Shown piece after piece: positions 58,201 through 64,000 of a DNA stretch of 64,000 nt (its first letter is position 1; each line of letters starts with the position of its first letter). A model generated the notes under the pieces. It had not been told where the DNA came from. It ran no database searches and saw only the letters and a list, made by a program, of their open reading frames with translations. This stretch comes from Bryum argenteum. Taxonomy: Eukaryota; Streptophyta; Bryopsida; Bryales; Bryaceae. The stretch spans positions 3,674,648-3,738,647 of the forward strand of contig CM073329.1 of the NCBI GenBank assembly GCA_037043015.1. The letters are read 5' to 3'. The position numbers were made by a program, and so were the translations under genes.

Positions 58201-59069
58201 TTTTTACCTCAAGATCAAAGTAGTGGGTGCTTGTAACAATGATTAGATTTATTAGGGGAGCTTTTTTAGGGCGTTGCTTTTTCAAAGAATGATTGTTGCT
58301 TCTCTAATCCTAACCATTCTTATATCAAATGTTTCTACTTTGATTTCGTCAAATATCTTGTTATTTTTGTATACTCATGTGGGAATTGAAGAAGTTTTTA
58401 TAGATTATGTTCACTATGAAATAACACAAAATTGTATTCATTTTAGAGTGTTTTTTTAATATATACATATAATTTATTTTAAATTTATTTTTATTTACTT
58501 TTTGTTTTTGAAATTTTTTCTATTCGTCTAAAGATTTAGATAGTGCTATGAAGCAAAAATAAGCGTGGAGAGAGATCTAAATGAACCGAAAGTTGAGAGT
58601 ATAAATAGATTCTTTTAGTGATATGTTGTTTCTTGGAAAAAAGAAAGTCTTTTGAAACAATGTTTTAACAATCACAAACCATAAGAATGTTGTTTGCTTG
58701 AAAAAAAAATAGTAGTAGAGAGATATGATGTTCATTTGGCAATCAACATTGATTGTTGAATTAGCAGTTGTTAGGTCCTGTGAGCATATCATCAAGGGTA
58801 GGTCGAACAGACACTTTATTCAAGCCAACCCTTACGGGTCTGGTGTTCTTCTTCTTCTTGAATTAGCATATTTAGACGTGCATACATGGATGTTTCTAGG
58901 AAATATTTCTTTCATTTTGTGTTTGTGAAAGTCAATTAACTCGGAGCCGCTTTATAAGACTAAGAGTAAACCTTGTGTTTAATTGTGACAGCTTGAGGAT
59001 GGCGTGAGTGTCCCCACAGAGGAGCTTGTTTCAGCAGTTTTACAAGCTATCAATCCTTCTGAGGCATAA
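55294..59069 (+). CDS. bHLH transcription factor with ACT-like C-terminal region, three exons, 414 aa
   Basis: Exons are 55294-56250, 56896-57105 and 58992-59069, all phase 0. The bHLH domain (about residues 184-240) has the DNA-contact pattern H-x3-E-x3-R within [18 protein letters not shown], a loop with [14 protein letters not shown], and helix 2 [12 protein letters not shown]. Exon 2 and 3 encode a conserved C-terminal module ([38 protein letters not shown], then VTVQ and [20 protein letters not shown]) resembling the ACT-like dimerisation domain of plant subgroup III bHLHs. A His-rich stretch lies near 285-290. An alternative in-frame ATG at 55321 gives 405 residues. The exon 2 acceptor could also be 56892. 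Introns hold tandem repeats and MITEs. Target genes unknown. Confidence 0.93.
56542..56888 (+). repeat. 89-base tandem repeat, about four units, in bHLH intron 1
   Basis: Units start CAGTTTKTTATGTC at 56542, 56631, 56720 and 56809, and contain GGTCATAGTGTATAGAATTAGGGGTGAAATTGG-like text. The last unit runs into the exon 2 acceptor, so its GGTGGT-rich 3' part replaces a normal pyrimidine tract. Confidence 0.95.
57087..57490 (+). repeat. ~190-base tandem duplication spanning the exon 2 donor
   Basis: CATCCATTTTGTCACTGTTCAGGTGAC occurs at 57087 and about 57274, each followed by related CT-rich sequence, TTCATGATCTCACAT, CATGGTGTA and the left end of a CACTA MITE. The second copy holds an orphan coding end with a full 5' splice site. 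Confidence 0.92.
57208..57273 (+). mobile_element. Left-end fragment of a CACTA-type MITE
   Basis: CACTAGTAGAAATTGGTGTCC to CTGCTTGTT, then cut off at the duplication border. Same family as 54013-54285. Confidence 0.85.
57431..57688. mobile_element. CACTA-type MITE in bHLH intron 2, target duplication TTT
   Basis: Starts CACTAGTAGAAAATGGTGTC and ends GACACCATTTTCTACTAGCG. Flanked by TTT (57428-57430 and 57689-57691). It is 258 bases with the family interior. Confidence 0.92.
58043..58201. mobile_element. Small MITE in bHLH intron 2 (AGGGCCRGTTTACACTACA ends)
   Basis: AGGGCCAGTTTACACTACA on the left is mirrored by TGTAGTGTAAACCGGCCCT on the right. The interior has TGTGATTGGTTGAAA twice. It is 159 bases; no certain target duplication, so superfamily open. 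Confidence 0.85.
58775..58865 (+). mobile_element. SINE 3' fragment
   Basis: CATCAAGGGTAGGTCGAACAGACACTTTATTCAAGCC-like text matches the 3' body of the SINEs at 16557 and 17945 (GGRTGGGTCAAACGAACACTCTATT). Head and A/B boxes are missing. Confidence 0.6.
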
Positions 59070-61114
59070 ATAATGCTTCTTTTTAAGTATTGTTATTGGT
59101 AATTTTTTTTAGAAAATTAATTATAATTCATGATGGATGAAGAAGCAACCTTGTAAATAGTTCTACCAATCTCTTAATGCCCTAAGTTAACATAGGAAAT
59201 TGGCATAAGAGTCCTGAATGCCCATTCTTTCATTGCTGTAATTATATTAGTTCGTGTTATTTGGAAAAAGTATTTGTGATGATGGGAACTTATTTAATAA
59301 CACGCCCAAGTTTGGCCATACAAGTGTCGTCTAGCTAGTATCAGACATTGTCTATAAGTTGTGTGTATTTGAGAGGCACTAAATCAGTCTAGTGATGTTG
59401 TTTGTGTGCTTCATGTGAATATAAGTTGGATTTCAGAAACCGCTCATTTTGAGGTAAATTGGCTTGGCATATAGGATGTGAACCACTTTTGGTGGTAGTT
59501 TGGATCTCATGCTCTCTTTACAAGAAGTGGGGAATATGGTTCATCCTTTTTGGTTGCCTACCCTCTTTTGAATATTGAGATTTGGTAAATCCTGAATGGA
59601 ATTACAGCATTTATACCCTAACCTTGCCCTTCACAAAATGTAAAGGACGTGTACAAGCCACTTCATAAATAGTGAGACACTTTGTAGTATTAGAGACACA
59701 CTTTGCAATATTTGAAACATATGTCTCATGTCACTTCAAAGGTAAGATAAATGTATAATAAAGTTACCAAAACGAAGTATTTATCTTATAAATCTTTAAG
59801 AGTTATAATACAATACCCTCAAACTTGGATACCCAAATACACTTAACTTTTTAAAGATAATAACACGAAAGCTACATTGTCATACTTAGTATGAAGAAAA
59901 ATAAACACTTCAAAACAACATCAGTATAATCATACAACATTTAATTATACACAATCTTTTCTCTTAAATTGGTAGCTTTTGGGATTTGAAAATCCTTCCC
60001 TTTATTCTATGAGTTATTGATATTAAGGTGAATTTGTTTTCCCAAATAGACTCAGTGTAAACTGATTTTCATGGTCTTGCACAGTGAAATATGCCTTGAT
60101 TAGACGTGGGTCACTAGAATTTCAATTTAAAAATTGATCTACGTAAACATAAGCCAATCCAGATACATTAGTATGTGTCTCTCACAAGATAATCTCACCA
60201 CAGTGTATGTCAAGCAAAAAGTAATGAACATGTATAAATTAAAGCTTTCAACTTCAAAAATATATGACACAAATTCAAAAGTCACCCCAAATTTTTGAGT
60301 TGTGACATCTACATACAAGATAATGAATAAGAGATTAGAGACCACAACCAATGTAACTCCTAGCCAACCTGCACGACACCCAAGTTACAAACTATACAGC
60401 TATTTAGCACTCAATGCAATTGAGATTGCAAATATACTTATTGTAATTTGTAAGCCTACATTAGAGTCAAAGGGATCTTGGTATCTCAAGGATAATTATA
60501 CATTAGCAAAGCACCATACGTATATTGTCTTCCCTTTGTAAAAACCATTAAGCCATGGCCTCTTAAGCAACTTACAGTATTCACCGTGGCTTTTTTGATG
60601 ATGCACGATGTGCTCATACTTGTTAATAATTTTTGTTGTATATTCCAAATATTCAATTCCAACAACCTGCCCACTTTTAGGCAAGAAACCAACAAACACA
60701 TACAAGACAAGGTAAGGTTGCTTGGTTGCAACAATTTGCTATGGTAATTCTTGGAACTAAGCAAACAATATTTTAATTGGTAGTAGATATCCAATTGATT
60801 TCAACCCTAGATTTATTTTATAGATATTAGTAACCATATTTTTCAAACAAAAACCTCAAAAAGTAAATGATTGTATGATTCAATACAAATATCATGATCC
60901 AATAGCTACCAATGAATAGTGCATTCTCGAAGACAAATGACAAGCTTTGCACTTAATCAATTTTTGTTCTTATGCAAAGAATCTGCACCATGCCCATATG
61001 AAATCCTGAAGAACCAACCCTAACAAAGTGGTTCGATCAATCCCCAACCTCATCCTCCTCCGTGTAACATCATCTCTGCAATATGTACCATTGAGTGAGC
61101 CAAAGGCCAGAAGC
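59070..61114. other. Intergenic region between convergent bHLH and RS-protein genes
   Basis: Should hold both 3' UTRs at its ends. The middle is AT-rich. Open frames such as 60486-60794 (minus) lack domains. No repeat or RNA gene recognised. Confidence 0.45.
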
Positions 61115-63580
61115 TTAGAGTTTAGTCTCTTCAATGCTCCATGTTTCCAACAATGCTTCTGCACAAGCATCCAAGAGGTTGATATGACAATTATGATGTA
61201 GATTAGTTATTGCTAGTACTATAATTGATTGAATGAAGTTTCTGCACTGCACTTAATGATAACTTGATGAACATTCTCACCTTCTGCTTCAGCTATTGAT
61301 AGTTCCTCATCTTGGCATTCTAAGAGTGTTTTTCTTTTAAATCTTTGCTTGCATTTATTCTTTTTGTTCTTATTCAGTTTATAATCTTTCCTCATACAGT
61401 ATTTCTTTCTCCGATGATGATACTCCTCCTTACTTGTAATTGCATGTCCATCTATCTTATCATCATCTTCTTCAATATCTTTATTTCGGCTTCATAAGTT
61501 CAGAATTATGCCAACAACATCCACAATGTACATAAGAAGAACTTCTACAGCTCACAAATATTCTATATATAACTAGTAAATGCTTATTTATTTTCAGCAA
61601 CAACCAAAACCAAAAGCCTTCAATCCAACACGATGATGTGTACTAGCTAAAACATCATAATATACATACCAGTGTTTCCTTCCAACCTTTTTCTTCCCCT
61701 TGTCATAATCACATTTACTTTTACTTCTTGATCGTGACTTTGCTTTTGACACTTTCCGTTTCTCGTACACAAACTTAAGCCTTAGCTTACGCTTACGTCC
61801 ACGCCCAATTTCTTTCTCTCTATCCCTCCTCCTAAAAATAATAACCTCTCCTTCTTCTTCCTCCTCCTCCTCAACCTCAACCGCTTCTTTAGGACCGATC
61901 ACCTCAACACACTCTCCTTCTTCTTCCTCTTTAGGACCCATCACTTCGGCACTCGCTTCTCCTTCATCTTCTTCCTCCGGCGGCAACATCGGACCTTCAA
62001 AAACTAAATCCTCGGATTCTCCCTTACTCTCACTCTCAACCTCCTCATCACAGCCATCTCCATTCTGATCCACACAAACTGTAAGCTCATTGCAAGCAAC
62101 TACAGTCTCAGTCTCAACTTTCAGCTCTTCTTCCTTCCTTTTGAACTCCATCCGCTTCAACTTCTCCAACTCATTTGCTTTGATATCATCACGCCAGTCA
62201 TCAACTTCCTCATCATCGTCGTCTGTTCGATCAGACCATTCCTTAACGTGTAATACTCTAGCTTTGGTTCTGAAGGCGCCGATCTGATGATCAAGCTCGA
62301 CGGACGGACTGGGCTTTGCATGATCAGAGACTGGACTTTGGCTGTGGCTCCGAGATGGAGGAGTACTGGGTCTTGGTTGCGGGGATCGAGAGCGTCGCCG
62401 GCGGCACCGTGTGAAAGAAGGACTGCAAGATCGGGATCGAGAGCGAGACCTGCGACTTCGGCTACGACTTCTGCTGCTGCTACGGCGTGAGCGATTACTA
62501 TACTGTATCGTGCTCCAGCTATACTCTCCGCGACCCCTGTAGTAACTTCGTCGACTGCTGCGTCCCCGGTAGCTGAGATACTCCCTGGAGAGTCCTGGCG
62601 ATGGCCGTGAAGAATCTCGCCTGTACCGTATCGGTGATAGTGAAGCTGAGCGATCCCTGTGGCACACAAAAGAAGACTAACCTGTAAGATCTTGAACTTC
62701 TCACCTAAACCTCTGAAATTTTGTTACAATGGCAATATCTCCTCAAAGGTGGCTCGTGGAATTTAGCCGAAAGAGAGGATGATATCATATGAATTGTGAC
62801 ATAATAGAGAAGGAATGGGTGCTCCCTAGAGTTGCCAGTTTGGATGATGTATAATAACACATGCCACTAAAACAGAACTTTGTGTCAAGATGGCAATTTT
62901 CGTTTGTCAAAAATGACACTTACAATGCAAATGGAGTTATTCCCCATTGACCTAGCTATTGTAAGTATGCATTGTCCTTGCCTATTGTAGGACAATATCT
63001 TGAAAGATTTTATATACAGCAGCAGCAGCAACGTAATGCAAACCAACATTGTCATTCATCAGACACAATTTAGATGAGATGTACATTTGATACATTGATA
63101 GCGTCTTAGATGTCCATCTCATTTAAATTGTGTCTGACAAATGAATAGAACTATTGTCTAATAAGACAACCTTGATGCAAACTTCAGTCCAAGCAACACT
63201 TGAACTAGAATTGCAGAGATACTACCTCTTGATTCCAGAAGCAGGGTGAAAGCATGAACACTGATGGCGGTAGCTATGAGTCGATTGATCGAACTAATTC
63301 AGTTTGATTTTGGGATTTTCAAGCATTGATGTATGCTGCTATTTGAACCGGGTGCTTGGTTTAATTGCAAATGATGTTTTAGAGTGGAGAGATAAGAAAA
63401 GAGAGAGCTCACAACAACAAAATTAATTTACCTTCGACGACACTTGTTGTTGTCGTCGTCCTCTTCAACCTCCGGTTCGTTTCCTTTCAGTTGTTTGCTA
63501 ATCTCGGCAGCTCGAGCAGCTGCCATCTCCTGAGCAGATTTCACTGTGGCTGCTCGAGCTGCTGCTTGTTGCGAAGCCAT
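61115..63580 (-). CDS. RS-domain nuclear protein, four exons, 462 aa
   Basis: Minus-strand exons are 63580-63432, 62656-61670, 61489-61281 and 61158-61115, joining in phases 2, 2 and 1 to a stop at 61117-61115. The protein starts MASQQAAARAATVKSAQEMA (an Ala-rich helix ending AEISKQLKG). It is followed by an RS domain of about 100 residues rich in RS/SR dipeptides, a conserved-looking stretch VLHVKEWSDRTDDDDEEVDD..KANELEKLKRMEFKRKEEEL, a long Glu-rich region, and a Lys/Arg-rich C-terminus with a second short RS run (KAKSRSRSKSK). This suggests a splicing- or mRNA-processing-related nuclear protein, with no RRM or zinc finger seen. I cannot name the orthologue. Exon 1 and flanks are duplicated in broken form at 28600-29213. 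Confidence 0.85.
63054..63146. repeat. 93-base hairpin in intron 1 of the RS-protein gene
   Basis: The left arm ATTCATCAGACACAATTTAGATGAGATG pairs with the right arm CATCTCATTTAAATTGTGTCTGACAAATGAAT: two mismatches and a small bulge over ~30 bases, loop ~30 bases. It could be a small MITE or a miRNA-like precursor; sequence alone does not decide. Confidence 0.7.
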
Positions 63581-64000
63581 CACCTGCCATTCAAACATAC
63601 CGTATAATGAGTATAAATACTAGAAAACATTTCTTAACATTTCTTAAATGCTGCAATTGTCTAAATTACAAGCTTTTTGAAGAAATTGATGCTTTGGTGT
63701 TGTTAAAGTAAGGTAAATTTGTTTGAATCAAGACTTTTGCAAGTCTCATTTTAGTTTAGAGTTCTTGCAAGCACAAAAGAAATGAAGGTGATTGAAGTAC
63801 AACAAAGTGTTGTGTGCAGAAAGTAGTATTATAAGTCCCAAGAACCTCATATTGTGTTGATTTAATGAATATGATCTTGAGTGAATATTTTCAAAGAATT
63901 TTAAGAATCACTTCTGCACTCTTAGAAGTCTAGAGAGTAGTTCTTAGCATTTTGGTTTGCAAATTAATAAAGAAATTGGCCGTTTCAAAGAAAGAAAAAA
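63581..64000 (-). promoter_or_regulatory. Upstream region of the RS-protein gene (to window end)
   Basis: AT-rich. It matches 28565-28847 in inverse orientation, so at least part of the promoter was copied with exon 1. The duplication may extend beyond the window end. Confidence 0.5.

Overview
This is a window of a plant nuclear genome. It has spliceosomal introns with GT-AG ends, plant-specific families (a GEM-like GRAM protein and a CRK-type CDK-like kinase), long AT-rich intergenic tracts and many small DNA transposons. The bHLH and kinase sequences would suit a bryophyte (moss-like), but I cannot name the species.

Seven genes look intact. They are a GEM-like GRAM-domain protein (871-2175, +), a CRK-type Ser/Thr kinase (5067-7935, -), the retromer subunit VPS29 (24012-25185, +), the signal recognition particle subunit SRP68 (35132-38818, -), the U2 snRNP splicing factor SF3B2 (39984-41834, +), a bHLH transcription factor with a C-terminal ACT-like region (55294-59069, +) and an RS-domain nuclear protein (61115-63580, -). 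For the multi-exon genes I derived exon borders by hand. Every junction keeps frame, giving 285, 713, 184, 606, 414 and 462 residues; SF3B2 is a single 616-residue exon. SRP68 and SF3B2 are head to head over a shared ~1.2 kb upstream region.

The most interesting part is 16-35 kb, a mosaic of duplicated gene pieces. A rearranged copy of the SRP68/SF3B2 locus lies at 21.0-23.96 kb. Its 3' part is a direct copy of SRP68 with exons 3-6 deleted. Its 5' part is an inverted copy of the SF3B2 promoter and first ~60 codons. The two are joined so that the SF3B2 N-terminus runs in frame into SRP68 exon 1, a newly built chimeric gene now broken by at least two stop codons and an 8-base deletion. The copied promoter ends only ~55 bases from the VPS29 start codon, so VPS29 may run from a borrowed promoter. 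Around it lie a ~1.9 kb inverted repeat (16.3-18.2 and 32.1-34.0 kb) carrying tRNA-derived SINEs, a copy of the VPS29 3' flank, a broken copy of the RS gene 5' end, scraps of VPS29 and a cinnamoyl-CoA-reductase-like gene, and two small unrecognised coding segments.

The rest of the intergenic DNA is AT-rich and largely built of old, diverged repeats (9-21, 25.7-28.5, 46.7-49 and 51-53 kb). At 9.3-10 kb there is a GC-rich minisatellite. From 42 to 58 kb there are several miniature inverted-repeat elements: CACTA-type with 3-base target duplications, a family ending in TTAACCCYTAAACGYCC, a family with GGGCATGATATGGGTACC ends, and single elements. Some lie inside bHLH introns. No CRISPR array, rRNA or bona fide tRNA gene was seen.
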